Below are positions 47,486-61,119 of a stretch of 64,000 nucleotides of DNA, in pieces. The stretch lies in the NCBI GenBank assembly GCA_001792895.1, contig MARA01000002.1, positions 248,001 through 312,000 on the forward strand, in the 5' to 3' direction. Positions within the stretch are counted from its first letter, which is position 1, and every line of letters starts with the position of its first letter. The position numbers and the translations under genes are program-made. The notes below the pieces were generated by a model that saw only the letters and a list, made by a program, of their open reading frames with translations, ran no database searches and had not been told where the DNA came from. Source of the stretch: Lentinus brumalis (lineage: Eukaryota > Basidiomycota > Agaricomycetes > Polyporales > Polyporaceae).

Positions 47486-50400
47486 CTACCTAGACTTCTC
47501 ACTGCTATCCTGTTGGGTCGGCGGATATCTGCAATACCTGTCGGAGATCGAAGTGATCGTCCATGTTCCTGGTTATGTTCGTCAGCCAACACGTACAAGA
47601 ATGAAGGGAAGGCAGCGTCAGACGTACCTTCCAACGCCGAGAAAATGGAGTATTCCTTCGTCGTAACACCGGATACGGTGTGCGTCTCCAGCACCTTGCC
47701 ATGCCCTCCCTTGCGCGCGGTGAGCTCCGCACGCTGGTACGTGAATGTGAACGGCGGCTCGCCGATGAGCGTGAACAGGATCTCCGCCTGGTCGCCCTCG
47801 TGAATGTCCTGCACGATGCGCTTCCCATGCCCGACCTGGGCACTCGGCAATGCGTGCACGGTGTAGCGCAGATCCGTCACCGCCGTCTTGCACATCTTCT
47901 GCTGGTGGGCAACGCTTGCAATCGCGAACTCCCCAGGCGTGTGCTGGGTGACGGACCATGGCGAAATCTTGGCCTCCTGCGTATGCGCCTTGCCGTTGAC
48001 GCGGTACCCGATCGTCCAGGGCGGCGTGCCTTCAAGCTGAAAGGGGATGGCGTCGCCGACGCAGTAGTCTTCGCGCCGGCTGAAAGGAATGATGGCGGCA
48101 GTCTCGGCGACGTCGACCCAGATGCTCCTGAAGAGCGGATCGGGTGCCACCTGCTCGCAGTGGCTCGCGTCCTTGACGGACTCAATGATAATTTGATGGG
48201 GCCCGATGGAGCGGAAGGAGTAATTAGGCAGGTGAACGCGCCAGGACGAGTCCCAGAGTTCGATCGTCTCCGTGTGTATCTCGCTTGCTGCCAGGTTACG
48301 CACCGAGACTTGCAGTTGGAACGGTGGGGTGCCCTCGAGGACGACGAGACCGTCGCCGTTGGAGTAGTCGTGTGCAGTGAGCGCATCGTTGAAGCAGTAT
48401 GAGAGGCGGTTGTGGTTCTTGAAGCGTGCGGAAGGGCGCATAAGCACTTGCTGCTCGAACAACAAGCGCTCCGAGCGAGGGATGATGGCGTCTCTGTTCT
48501 TCGCGAGCGGATATGCAGCATCACCAATCTGCTTGACCTCGTAGTATATGCGCGCAGGTTCGGAAGTGCGTAGCTGGAAACGTGTCCGAGGCTGAATACT
48601 GCTGAAGGTCGGTTGGTCCAGGAGTTTGGTGGCGCCAAGCCCGTCCTCCTTGGCAATGTTGTACATGATTTGGAACGGAGGGCGACCTATGCCATGATGA
48701 GCCGAGAACGATAGACCGTTGAATGTAGAGCTTACCAGTGAGGTCCAAATCGACATGGTCGTTGATTCCTTCGCATATCGCCGGGAGTATATGCGAACCG
48801 TTGAAGCGCTCGTACGTGGATTGCACATCAGGCGAAAGCTTCGCCGCAGGTCGCGGGACGTGCTCGACCTGGTAGGTCTCGTCGCCCTTCACCACAGTTC
48901 CAGGGCACTGCGAGTCGGACACCTCAAGCAGTTCGTAGGTGCCTTTCTCACTGACACGGAGCTCGTCGTTGGGTGATTTGAGTTTGGCCGTCTGAACCCG
49001 CTCAGTCTGCTGGTTCCGATACTTGACACGCCAGGGCTGTATTTCGAAGACATGAGGCACAGTTGAGCGTTCAAAAACAGAAAACACTCACGCCTTCGCC
49101 TGACAAACGAAGAGGTAGTACTGCTTGCTCGTGGTCGAGAACGGTGATACGTCGCTGGTTTGGTTTTCCGTAGAATTTGGCGGTCGGCTACGAATGACAA
49201 TGATGAGTATCAAACGAACAATGACGCAAAGGGCTTTCCCGACTGACCAAGGTGCGGCGGACATTGACCGCGATGCCTGGCACAGACAAGGTGCGCTTGC
49301 AGCCATAGGCATCCTCCACGCTCACTAGAATCTCGTGAATAACCCACACAGAGTGCAGCAACATAACCCTTACCCAGCTCAACCTCGAAAGAGCCGCCGT
49401 CTTTGTCGATCGCCTTCGGGATGGGCAGCGACAAGGTCTGTTTCGCAGTCTTGATGTCTCGGAACGGAATCGTCTCTGAACCCTTGGGGCCAACTATCTG
49501 GACTTCAACATTCCACGGTGCCGTTCCCTGCATCGCAATACATAAGCTACCTCTTGCAGATTGCGCAAAAGACCATACACGTACCCGGAGTTCGATATCT
49601 ACGTTGACTGTACTGCCTGAGCAGCTACTGATACTCTTCTTGCCCCTGGCGCCATGTGCAAGGCCGACGAAGTCGGCCGATGGTGGTGGGTGTACGTCGA
49701 GTTCGATCGCAGAGCCCTTGAGATCGACCTTCTTGTAGTTCGCGTCGCTGATCTGGTGGATCCTGAACGTGTAGTGCCCACTTCGGTCAGGCTGGATAGT
49801 GAGCTCGCCACGCGAGGTGGAGAAAGTCTTGGCAAGGTCCCGTGGGGATTCGGTATCGCGCTGTGAGCGATAGTAAACCTGGAAGGGCGGTGTACCGTGG
49901 AGGACGAGCGATGCAGAGACGCCGATGTCACCAGAGCTGTGTCGCACATGAAAGTATTAGTGGACAAAGCTCGCGACGTATTTGGAGGAATGCCGACACG
50001 CACCACTCATGTATCTTCTTCCACTCAATCTCCGCAGACGGAAGCGGCCTCTCTACCACCTTGCAGGTCTCGGGGCTTAGCACATCACCTTCGCAGTAGT
50101 GCCCCTTGACCCCCACGATAGTGTACTCTCCGGGTGCGCTCGCGCGAAGAGTCAATTCGCGGCGCTCGGCCTGAGTAGTCAGCGTCTTCGTCCACGCCTT
50201 GTACCGCTTGCTCAGTTTGGCTCCATCCTCGCTCTGCGGGGGATCGTACTGCACGGTGACGTCCCAGGGAGCGTCCTCGGTGTCCACGTTGGCTGCAGCG
50301 ATAGTGAGGGGTGCCTCCGCGCCGATGAGCAATGACGCAGGATGCCCCGGGTCACAGTGCTTGAAAGATACCGAGGGGCGGCGAAGCACGGTGATCGAGC

Positions 50401-52015
50401 GGGTAGTGACCAGATGTCGGTAGTGTGTGGGGTCTATCTTGCGAGCCAGAGCGGTAGAACCTTCGATGTGTTGCCCAGCTTGGGCGACGTTTCCGAGCGC
50501 ATCCGTGACCGATTCCAACGTATACGTGTGTGTGCCCAGTGCATCCAGCAATACTGTGAGCGGTACGCGTACTTGAGTAGGCGCGCGTTGACCGAGGGTA
50601 CTGGAAACCCTGCGATCGTCCGTCGATTGATGCTGGTGTTCTGGACCTTCAATCCCCTCAACCATGAACGCCTCTCGTTTGTGGCCGACCTCGCGTTGCC
50701 AGCGCAGGCTCAGCGGTGGTACTCCGTAGATCTCGATTGCCAGCTGGACATCGTCCCCGGCGCCACTGACTATGCCAGGCGTTGCACATCGCACGTCCTT
50801 CTGAAGAGTGACGCTTTCCCATGCGAACTCAGCACGAGGACATGGGACGACCGTGACTTCTCCAGGGTATACAAGGCGAGCGTCGACGTTAGATGAGTCG
50901 ATGACGCGGTCAAGCCGCAAGGTGCCGGGTTTGGTGAGGCGGATGTAGGTCAGATACTGGCTCTTCTGCAAAGAGTGACCAGAAGCATGTGAATCAACTT
51001 CTTCGTCGTCATCGTCGTATTCGTAGTCGTCCAGCTCCTTTTTGGCAGCCGCGCGAACCAGCTGCAACTGGTCGACCCGACTCTGCTCGATGGCCCTGAG
51101 GTCGCGAGAGGACAACTCAAGGTATTCAATCTTCCCCGAGCTCTTCGAAGACTCAGAGTACGCCAGTGGCGTCAGAGTATACTTCACGCTGACCGGACTG
51201 GTGTTGTTCAGTAGCAGAGGTACCAAGACATGGGAGCCGGGGTGGGGAGACAGAACGTTTCGGAATACGGGTTGAGTTGTGCGGTGCTTATGGGGGACAT
51301 GCGGACAGTGTGCTGGCCAAGAAGGTGCGAGTCCCGTCCGCCATTCAACAGAGGCAGACCAAGGTCGGGGAGATAATCCCATAAAAGGGACCTGGTAGGG
51401 ACCTCTATACGACGAGCGGTATCAGTTAGACATCCACCAACGGGGGTAAAATAGTGTTGGCTGGTGCAAACAGCGGAGACGCACCTGAAGACCGTGCCCA
51501 CGAACCTCCCCGATATTCACTGAAACGCCTCCAAATAGCAGACCGTCGAATAACCATAGGGTGAGGATCTGGAGTGCGACCATTGACTTGCTGTACCTCA
51601 GCCGAGGTATGCGGAGCCATGAGAGAACGGTGCAGTATAGGAAGTCCACGAACATCCACTTGCGAGCGAAGCGAGGTGGTTCGTCACTTGGCCAGAGCCA
51701 ATAGCGCAGTATATCAAACGCCTTCGTTGCCTACAATGTGAGAGGGTCAGCTGAGCATGCATGATACTCCACCAACCCCGTCCATGTCCACTGAAGACAG
51801 AATTGCCACAGGTATTGAGGGCCAATTTCGAGGTAGTCATTGGCACGATGCGGATGCACGGGGTGGGCGACAAGATGATCACATACCAAACATAGTACAC
51901 CAAGGCTCACGGCGTAGCGGCGTTGGTCTGGTACCTCTAAGAAGGTCTCTGGGATACGTGGTCGTGACGCAGGAAGTGGCTGAGCGCTGCCAGAGGCAGA
52001 CTTGCTGCTGGACAT
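47486..52015 (-). CDS. pom152: Nuclear pore membrane glycoprotein POM152
   Basis: Ten exons: 51887-52015, 51493-51730, 50004-51404, 49585-49936, 49374-49527, 49248-49324, 49092-49187, 48736-49036, 47628-48686, 47486-47568; 1296 residues. POM152 is a transmembrane ring nucleoporin. The N-terminus has short membrane segments (YAVSLGVLCL, FVDFLYCTVLSWLRIPRL, ILTLWLFDGLLFGGV) and LLGQHTVRMSPISTAQLNP. The luminal part is a series of Ig-like repeats marked by G-x-PPF/W: YGVPPLSLRW, HGTPPFQVYYR, QGTAPWNVEV, TGRPPFQIMY, EGTPPFQLQV, EGTPPWTIGY, GEPPFTFTYQ. The frame breaks in the GGGG run 51243-51246 (CCCC coding), between SETFCL and HPGSHVLVPLLLNN. With one extra base and the 51493 donor (GTCTTC), the exon sum is 3891, exactly 1297 codons; the nearby alternative donor at 51485 would not fit. 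Confidence 0.9.
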
Positions 52016-52624
52016 CGCAGCAGTCCAATGTGCGTGATCGTGTCAAGACGTGAAAGTCAAGAGTTTTGTGTCGTCAGGTCGTCGTCGTTCAGAAGAGGGT
52101 GGAGGTACACAGAGACATGAGCGTAGTAGCAAAGGAACAATTGCAAGGACCCGAACCTGCAGTGCACGCTGCACGACGCGCCAGCACGTGATCGTAGGGA
52201 GGCGCGATCGACGCGCCACTTCAGGCTGGAATCCCATGGATGGTAGCAGAACTTCAGTTTGATTGCATTCCGCGGCGTAGCCTGCTTCGCGAAAACAGAG
52301 AAGCATCAAAGATAGCCTGGTTGCCTATATAACCGGATAGCATGATACATGTGTGAGGACTAGTACTAATGAGAGATAAGTAGTAGGATAAAAAAAAAGC
52401 AGAATGAGCGACTGGAGAAATCGAGCCGGAAGATGAGCAAACCACGCTACTGATACAGCAGCTACACTACGATAAATCTAACATCTAACAATGTCCCATC
52501 CGACAGCAGCAGTACGTCGTCAACAAACCATACAATCTAGGAGCATGGGCAAGCAGGCCCCGCAAGGTACGTGAAAATCACTGAATGGAACTGGACACCG
52601 TCGAGTCGCGCATCATCTCGGATG
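52016..52624. other. Intergenic gap
   Basis: About 610 bp between two minus-strand genes, with an 8-base A run near 52391. No gene recognised. Confidence 0.4.
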
Positions 52625-55600
52625 TCAGCAACATAGAATCGAGCCTCCGCTTCGTCTGCGTTGGTGGTCCTGAACCTTCCTGTCGAGCTCCCTCTTCTCC
52701 TCCTCGAGCTTGTAATGTACGCGCTGGAGCTTCCTGTACTGGGAGCCCATGTTCGCAGCAGAGAGGAGCTGGTACGACGACTTCCTGCGCACATACGCTT
52801 CGTCGTCGACCCGATGCGCAGGCCAGCCAGCGTAGACACCGCCGGCCTCGGCGATCTCTCCAGAGGTAAGAAGGGTATGCTCAAGGAGGATGGAATTCTC
52901 CTCCATGGAGGCTCCGGAGAGAAGACGAGAACCAGAGCGCATGGCAGACCTACGGTGCGTTATCAGCGTTCAGCAGCATACCCATATAGGAAAGAGAGAC
53001 TTACGAAGACGCGAGGTTCAACTTATTCAAAGAGAAGTTCCCGCGAGAATTGATGTGCGCGACGACCGAGCAGTCATCGAGCGCGACACGGTCCCCAAGC
53101 TCGACAAGGTCGGGCTCCGTCATCAGCCCGACACGACCGCCGGCGAAGACAGCGCAGTCCTTGCCGATCTTCGCGCCGAGTGCGCGTAGGTACCAGACGA
53201 TGTACGCGGACCCGCTGATCGCTCCGAGGATGCCTCCAATGCCATAACCGCGGTACATCGGCTTCGCAAGGGTGAGGTGAAGCTGCCAGCGCTGGCAGTA
53301 CGAGCTCTTGTCCCAATCGTAGCTGCCCTGCACACGGCGACCGATGACGAGCCACTTCGCACCGACGACATAGAGGAGTGCGACGAAGGCCTGAACGGTG
53401 TAGGTGATGATGAATAAGCACGAGATGAGGCCGAAGAGGACGAAGATCTGGCGAGGGCCGGTCTCGAAGAGATGCAGCTGGGGGAGATGTATCCGGAGTA
53501 GATTGAGGACCTGGGTGCCAACGACTGCGCCGATGGACCAGTAGCCGGCGCAGACAACAGCGACAGCGACATTGATGACCACAAGCAGGGAGTAGGGAAT
53601 GACAAAGTACGATGCCTCGCGCTTGTAGAAAGCGCGACCAAAAGGTGTAATCGTCGGACTCGCATCGTCGACCTCCTTGCTGCCATTCTTGAAGCATACG
53701 GCTTCTCCGCGTTCCGAGCCCATCCAGACCGAGCCGTCCTCGTAGGTGGCACACCGCCGGCCGAGAGCACCCGAACCCATGACGGTGCGCTTACCCACAG
53801 TCGTGCCTGGGAGGAGCACAACCCGATCAGCGATCATTGCACCCGCGCGGACGACAACCTTCGCTGAGCCAGTTCCGTCAGTGGTGAAGATCTCGGACCG
53901 CGACCCGAAGACCACGTCGTCCTCGACCTCAAACAGCTCCGGATCCGGGCAGTATACACCCGACCCTGGCCAATATACACGCTTGCCAACCTTCGCACCC
54001 ATGCATCTCCAGATGACAGATGTCACCTCGTAGTGGGAGCCGATGATGTCGTATGCGCGCTTGAGCGCCACCTGGCTGAGAAGGTTGTGGTTAATGTACC
54101 GGCGGAGAAGGACCCATTGGGACGCGTCCTGGGTAAGGCCCTCGCGGTTAAGACCCATGATGCGCTTGACGACAATGCCGAAGATGAGCTGTAGGACGGG
54201 AGGGAACACCACACGGATGATGCGAGCAAGACTGTGCCAGGCGACCCGCTGAGGAGAAGCGAACCACACAATGACGCGCTCCAGATTGTTCAGGTCGCCC
54301 TTGGGCGGAGCTTGTGCGAGGAGTATGAAGAGGGCAGCGAACCACGGGACATACGCAGCCACTTTGATCACGAAGATGAGCGGCGCAGCGACGAAAACCT
54401 TCAGGGCCCAGTGCGGCTGCGGGATCGCCGCACGGTTATAATGCGCATATCCATCGGGTGAGGGTTGGTCGTGAGAGGAAGTATGGGGCCCGTACGTCGC
54501 GCCATCCGGGATGACAGCGCCAGGCGCGAGCTGGGTGTAGGTGTTGACCGTGGCGCCCCTTCCGATGACAATAGGCTCCAAGCGGAAGCATCCCTCGCGC
54601 TCGACGCAGAAACCACGAATCAGTGCGTTGTCGATACGACACCCATCGTGAAGGGTAAGGAGGTCATATTCGGCCAGCTTCGCCTTGGGGTCGATGTACA
54701 CGTCCCTCCCGATGCGCGCTCCAAGCAGACGGTAGTAGATGATTTCGAGCGATGGATGCATGGAGAATATGCCTCGGCCCATGATGCGGAGAAGTTGGTT
54801 GGTGATCCACCACCGCAGATGATAGTTGCTCCAGAAGCGATACGTCCCGGGCTTGTAGCGACCGATGACGGTCCATTTGAATGCAATGCCGAGTAGAGGG
54901 AGCGCGATCCTGGCGACCAAGCGAGCGCCAATGATAGCAGCGAGCAGCGAGCCGATACGCTCCCAGTAGGACCCAGAGATGAAGGCAGTGAAGAGGGAGA
55001 GGATGAAGACGATGCCCGTCCACGTGAATCCGACCTTGAGGGGATACAAAAATACCAAAGGAATGGCTTGTACAATGAGTGACAGTGGATGGGTCTGACT
55101 ACGACCACGATCCTCGTGAGGGACTCCAAACTCGAGCGAAGAGAGGTCGAGCGTACTCGAGAGCGACTTCTGCGATGATGCAGCCGAGTTGTGAGCAGCA
55201 GTGTTGACAGCGGTCTTCCCGGCGATGTCGATGGCACGCTCCTCAGCTTCTACCAAAGTCGCGATGCCATCAATAGTGCTCTGCGTGAAGATAGACGGCA
55301 CGCGGACGGTGACTCCGGTTTCCTTGCGGATGAGATGGGCGAGACGCCCCAGAAGTAGGAGTTGCCACCGAGCAGGAAGAAGTCGCTATCTCCCGTGATA
55401 CTGGCGGGGTCCTTATCCAAGAGCTCCGCGACTATGTTGCGAACGACAAGGGCGGTTGGTGACAGCCTGCTCGCATTGCGGCGACTGAGGTCCGCTTCCA
55501 CGAGGTCCCAGTCGATGGACCCATCTCGTTGCCTAGCAAGACGCTCGCAGACGACGTGGAGAGGATTGGGAATGGCGTATCCTGGAATGATGCCCATGAG

Positions 55601-57693
55601 CGTGTCTGCCACCGCGCCAGACGTCAGACCAAACGACGGGAGCGTAGCAACAAGGGCCTCCGTCTGTCCATCCTTGCGCAGACGAACCGCCACCTCATCG
55701 ACACCACTGATATTTGCGATGGCGCGCTCGACGACGGCAAGGTCGAAGGAAACAGGATTGCAAGGGATCGGCTGCGAAAGCGGTGCGTTCTTGTCGGGCA
55801 CTGCTGCCTCGAAGTGGCGGCAGATAGCGGGCGTGTCATCCGTGAGACACTCGACGCCAAGACGCTCAGCGAGCTTGATCCGGAGAGGCTTCCCGGCATT
55901 GTTCTTGGGAAGATCGTCCATGTATACGACTGCAAACGGCCACTTCGATGGGTGCAGTTGCGCCTTGAGCAGGTCGAGCAGGTCGGACAGGCCGATGCGA
56001 GGGACATCAGGGAAAGGGACGATAACAACGCCGATAGTCTCCTGAAGCACGTCGTGAGGAATGGAGAACGCGATGGTCGACTTGACGCGCGTTTTGGCCA
56101 CAGACGTGATGGCTTCTTCTATCTCGAAGGGAGAGATGACCTCTCCGCCTTTGTTGATGATCTCCTTCGAGCGACCGGTGATGTACAGATAGCCATCCTC
56201 GTCCATGAAGCCGACGTCGCCGGAGTCAAACCATCCTTCAGAAGTGAACGAGGAGGTATCCAGGGGGCGTCTGGATCTGTCTCGTAACCATCGAAGGTAG
56301 GGACACCTCGAACTGAGACGGCGCCCGTGGACCCTCGAGGCAGTTCGCGTTCGAGGTCAGACGGGTCGCGGATGGAAAGATAGGGACCGCACGCAATACC
56401 GGAGCAACCGGGACGTTCGAGCTGATATGTGGTCGGGGGCGATGCGATGGGCATGCATTCGGTCATGCCGTAGGAAGGGAGGATGACGGCACCATAGGTA
56501 TCCTTCAGCTGTTGAGCCAACGAGGGAAGCAAGCCGCCCGCCGCGTTCGCAATCATGCGAATGCGGGTGTCCGTGGAAGGGATTATTGACTCAGGCTTCG
56601 ATCCCAATATAGCGTGATGCATCGTTGGGGCGGCGTAGTACCTGGCGTGCACGTGAGTAACGATGATCTCGGGCATGGGCTTGGCAATGGACGTACCAGG
56701 TAGCGCCGCAGGCCATGACAATGGGCCAGAAGGCGGTACCGTCGAAGCCAGGACACATTATAGCGCTACCTCCAGAGAACACGGGTGCCCAAAGATTCCG
56801 CACAATTCCTCCGACGTGGAACAAGGGCATCATGTTCACTGTGATCGCAAAACGGGTGAGACGAGAGCTCGTGTCGATGTGCGACAGACACTCACTGTTC
56901 ACATCATCTGGTCTGAGGTCCCAGGAGCGGACGACTGCACAGGTTCCGACAATGAGAGAGCGAAGCGTGTAAGGAACAACCTAAGAATATCGAGAGGGGT
57001 AAGGAAGAAGTTCCAGCCAAAAGGGGTGATCACTGACCTTTTTCTTTCCGCTGGTTCCTGAGGTGTGCAGCACAAGGGACTGGTCTTGGAGGCCATGCAG
57101 ACGTGACGGGAGCCGAGTGGGCTTCTGGACGACCGCCCAGTCTTCTTCTTCGGCTCCGCCGTTCATCGCGGACATGTGGAAGAGCCCCGCTGGACCGTCG
57201 GAGCCGAAGTGGACGTAAATGACCTCGCACCGTAGTTGCTCCCTCAAACGCCTCAGTTCCAGCCTGTCACTCGCGTCGGCTGTGGTGAGAATAGCCTTCG
57301 CACGGAGGCGTGTTGCGTCCTCGAGCAGCTCTCCCGCGGTGCACCCCGAGTTCACTGGAGCACAAGTGTGGTAGCTCGAGACAGCGAGGAGTGCGACTGC
57401 ATTCTCGGGACTAGTGGGCAGTACAACCAGGACTCTGTCATTTGGTCCGAGACAGTCATGGAGGCCAGAGGTGGGGAGGACGAAGCGGGAGACGAAGGTA
57501 CGGAGCGCAGCATGTGTCAGTGGCGGACGAGACGCGTCGGTCGACCAGATGACCGGGGCGTCGGTGGAAGGGAGACAATCAAAGAGTGTGGTGACGCGAC
57601 CCGAGTCGGTGACGGCGGTGGCGAGGTGGTCCCGAGGGAAACATCGGGGAGAGGATCGGTGAGGTCGGTGAGGAATGCCAGTGGGATTGACAT
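52625..57693 (-). CDS. NRPS-like protein: adenylation, carrier and membrane-bound left-handed beta-helix acyltransferase region
   Basis: Five exons: 57038-57693, 56896-56980, 56697-56838, 53005-56641, 52625-52949; about 1615 residues. The adenylation domain has HTSGTSGKKK (A3), MPLFHVGGI, YGMTECMPIASPP, GWFDSGDVGFMD, SKEIINKGGEVISP and the A10 lysine NNAGKPLRIKL. The carrier motif is FFLLGGNSLLLG, with Ser as phosphopantetheine site. The C-terminal 780 residues have several membrane segments (LSLIVQAIPLVFLYPLKVG, VAVAVVCAGYWSIGAVVG) between hexapeptide-rich blocks (ARIGRDVYIDPKAKL, AKVGKRVYWPGS, AKIGKDCAVFAGG), as in the Pls/PosA NRPS terminal domain. No condensation or reductase domain. Three breaks: CCC at 57631-57633, GGGGG at 56263-56267 and GG at 55358-55359, each repaired by one base; the sum then becomes 4848, 1616 codons. 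Substrate unknown. Confidence 0.87.
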
Positions 57694-59577
57694 GGCGCTG
57701 CCGAGGTAGGGAGGCCCGGAGGACGCGGGGGGCACTAGCGAGACGGCGAACCCAAGAGACGGGTCTTTTATCGCGAGCGGATGGCTAGAGCAAATGGCAC
57801 CGTTGCAAGAAGTGCGATCGCGCGGCTTGACCGTGTGGACGGGCATCTGCAATGGTCCAACAAATGTTACGCGCACGACGAGATTGACGTTAGAAACTGG
57901 ACAACGGTGCGTTCCGGAAGACCGGTCTGTGTCTGAACAGCCCCGGCGATAAGGTGGGCGAAAGACGACGGGGTGATGGTCGAGGGTGACGCACCGCCTG
58001 GGTATGCATACGCTTGGGGCGCCCACCGTGTGTTCCGCGGCGTCGTTCGTCCCAGCCTGCAACGATTGGACATGGCTCAGATGCGATCTTCATCGACGCA
58101 CGCGGTGGAGCTGGTGTCACTTGGTCGCAATACTCCTGGGGCTGTTGGAGCCGGGCGGAGGCGCATTCTGAATATCCCGCGCATGGTCAGGGTAGATCTC
58201 AGCCGACGGACATAGCCGCGAGTTAGAGCGATTCGCGGGGCCCTTCATTCAGCGCAAAGCGAGTCGCGATGTCCCTGCATTTGGAAACCGAATGCGATCT
58301 TCCGCTTCGGAGTTTGCGGCCCATTCGTCATGACATGCCCATAGCGATCGTCTCCCGCGCTGACATCTGCAACAGCGAGTCAGCCACTTGCCGAAAGGTC
58401 TGCGCAAGCCAAGGAGATGATGAGACGACTGTGGCACTGCGGAGGTGTCTCGCGCGGCCACCGCACCCCCGATAACTGCACGGGCGTCGTGCGAGCCCGA
58501 GTGCGTACTCGTCGGTGTGCAGTCTAAGCGACCCGCAGCCACCGAATCCAGAATGACAAAGGCGTCACGAATACTACTTACGCTGTGAAAATATTGCGCC
58601 AAGACAAAGCCTGTAGTTTTTCACCGAGGAGTGGGGCTTCTCATTTCCCAAGGCTCATCACGAAGCCCGGGCACCGCGCGTTTGGTGGGGTTCTAGCCAT
58701 GTTGAGCATTGCGCCAACGTTCGGAGACACAAACTAGCGCAGCGCTGGCATGCAAGGGAGCGAGGAAGCGTGCTTTGCGTGTTCGGTGTCTCGGAGGACA
58801 GGCGGTCAGCGCTTCAGCGGCAACTGTACTCCCATCTGCAGACTGACACGTACTACTGGACAGCCACAGTGCTGGCTTCTTTCCGGGTCGCTTGCGCCTC
58901 AGTCTTCTCTGTCGGTACAGGCGTCTCTGTCATCCTGGCATTTGGCAATCCGCCCTCTTCACTCTCGGCTCGTGGCGGATGCAGATAGCTGCATATCTCT
59001 CTATTGCAAAACACATGCGCATCTGTCACGGTTAGCCCATGTCGCGCGCAACTGGCGCAAATCCCAATAGATACATATGGTGGGCGGCGACGGACGGTAT
59101 GTCGTGATAATGATGTCCAATCGGCTTGGAGCTGCATCTTGATGCTCCACGAAGAAGGGCGGGTGCACAATCACAATTCGAGGGTACATACGCGGGTCGA
59201 AGGCTGCACCGAAGCCCGCAAAGCAGTACAGCAACGCGGTATTTGAGCGGAGGCTGAAGGACTTCAGCAGAGGAAACGCTATTGAGCCAAGTACGAGCGG
59301 AGAGCCGCCCCGTGGTCGCGGCGGTTAGGCAACGCTAACGTAGTCAGAAGCATCGGAGAAGTGGATGACGCACAACTAGCATATTTGTCCGTGTCCAATC
59401 CGATCTGGGCGCAGCGCGACACCTACTCCAACTGGCGGCCGGTGTTGTCTTGTTGACGATGGACGGTATCAACGCTCCGACACCCTGACACACGAGACAA
59501 GCAGTCGGCATCATGAAAATTTACAATCGCAGTGCCCTACGTTGACGCACAAGGAATGAGCATGGAAACGCAAGTAC
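57694..59577. other. Long region without a recognised gene
   Basis: About 1.9 kb between the NRPS-like gene start and the thioredoxin stop. Open frames are short, overlapping and without recognisable motifs or spliceable continuity. No tRNA, rRNA or transposon signature seen. Confidence 0.5.
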
Positions 59578-60384
59578 TTAACTGAGATACCAGAAGAGCA
59601 TGTATCCTCCCAGAAGACAGAGCAGCACCTTGACCTGGGGATCGAGAGCCTGGAATGCTGCAACGCCGCCGCCGCCGCCTCCGAATCCGGTGGTTGAGTT
59701 CCCGCTTCCGCCGCCAAGCGTATGTCCTTTGCCAGTGAATGTGCCGGACGACCCACCAGTGGAAAGGCGTCGCAATGTCTCCTCAAGAGCACTGAATGGG
59801 TGGCGTCCGTCAAAAGCTATGAAAGCACAGAACTAGAGGGCACTCACGACTTGTTTGCGCCACGGATGCGGTCTACTTCGTCAGTGCCCTTCAAAAATAC
59901 GAAAGTAGGCCTGGTGCATGGTGGCGGATAAGGGTAATGCGCAAGATGTGTACCGAGATACGCACATGGCCGTAACGCGGTATCGCCCCGCGATGTCTTT
60001 TCCCTGATCGACGTCGCACTTGATGAAATTGACCTTCGGATACTGCTTTGACAGGGATTCGAATGTCGGGGCTATCATGTGGCACGGTCCACACCTGTCC
60101 CAAGGTTCAACTCCGAGCAATCCAACCGCATGAACGAGTCATGTACCAAGTGGCATGGAAGTCAATGACCTGAATGACTGTTCAGCATGCGCGCGGAGCT
60201 CCATGCCAGAGATGCTGACCGAGAGCTTGTCCTTCGACTGCGACAGGATCCCGTCAAGCTGAGTCGTGTTCTCGACATGTTTGATGGACATGGCTCTGGT
60301 CAAGATAGAGGACTGGCGAGGCAGCTGACGAGTGAGCAGGGCAGGACGAGTGAGAGTGCGAAGCAGCATAGCGACAGCGTCCAC
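59578..60384 (-). CDS. Thioredoxin with mitochondrial-type presequence and hydrophobic C-terminal tail
   Basis: Five exons: 60220-60384, 60147-60169, 59966-60094, 59848-59910, 59578-59791; 197 residues. The redox site WCGPC appears only after splicing of intron 2 (VIDFHATW to CGPCHMIAP). The thioredoxin core continues through FIKCDVDQGKDIAGRYRVTA and MPTFVFLKGTDEVDRIRGAN with the cis-Pro. The first ~30 residues (MLLRTLTRPALLTRQLPRQS) are rich in Arg, Leu and Ser without acidic residues, like a mitochondrial import signal; a start at MSIKHVENT would give a cytosolic form. After the core comes a Gly-rich linker and a tail ending VKVLLCLLGGYMLFWYLS, which could be a membrane anchor. Start choice is uncertain (60384, 60369 or 60291). 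Divergent from histone H4, 241 bp apart. Confidence 0.88.
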
Positions 60385-60442
60385 ACTGCACAGGCACAGA
60401 CGTGCTCGGTCGGGCGTGTCTCACACTCTCGGCGTCTGTGTG

Positions 60443-60525
60443 ACGCGTTTCCCCAGAACACGTGATGACCACCAAACAAGTGCAAACGCGCCCGAGTTTA
60501 CAGTCAACGGACGCGTCGGACGCGT
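60443..60525. promoter_or_regulatory. Three ACGCGT boxes in the thioredoxin/histone H4 promoter
   Basis: ACGCGT, the MluI cell-cycle box bound by MBF in yeasts, is at 60443-60448, 60511-60516 and 60520-60525; the last two are a tandem GGACGCGTC pair. They lie 100-185 bp before the H4 start codon. The palindrome is expected about once per 4 kb. Confidence 0.6.
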
Positions 60526-60625
60526 CTTGTTCACCAACCACCACCTTCTCTTCTGAGCCACCGTCCTCTGCGACCGCCACCACACACCTCCTACACACAC
60601 CTCCCAACACAACCTCTCATACAGA

Positions 60626-61119
<494 letters not shown>

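Noticed and set aside
49037..49091. Apparent frame mismatch in POM152 between two reading frames near 49090
   Set aside because: The correct upstream frame is the third one (TAKFYGKPNQRRITVLDHEQ, then LSGEG); with it the splice is in phase.
51485..51493. GTGCGT donor at 51485 for POM152 exon 2
   Set aside because: It puts the next exon out of frame; the GTCTTC donor eight bases earlier gives the right phase and a total divisible by three.
59966..60147. Thioredoxin with a mutated active site (PWDRCGPC in one frame)
   Set aside because: That reading runs through an intron; splicing at 60146/60095 gives a normal WCGPC.
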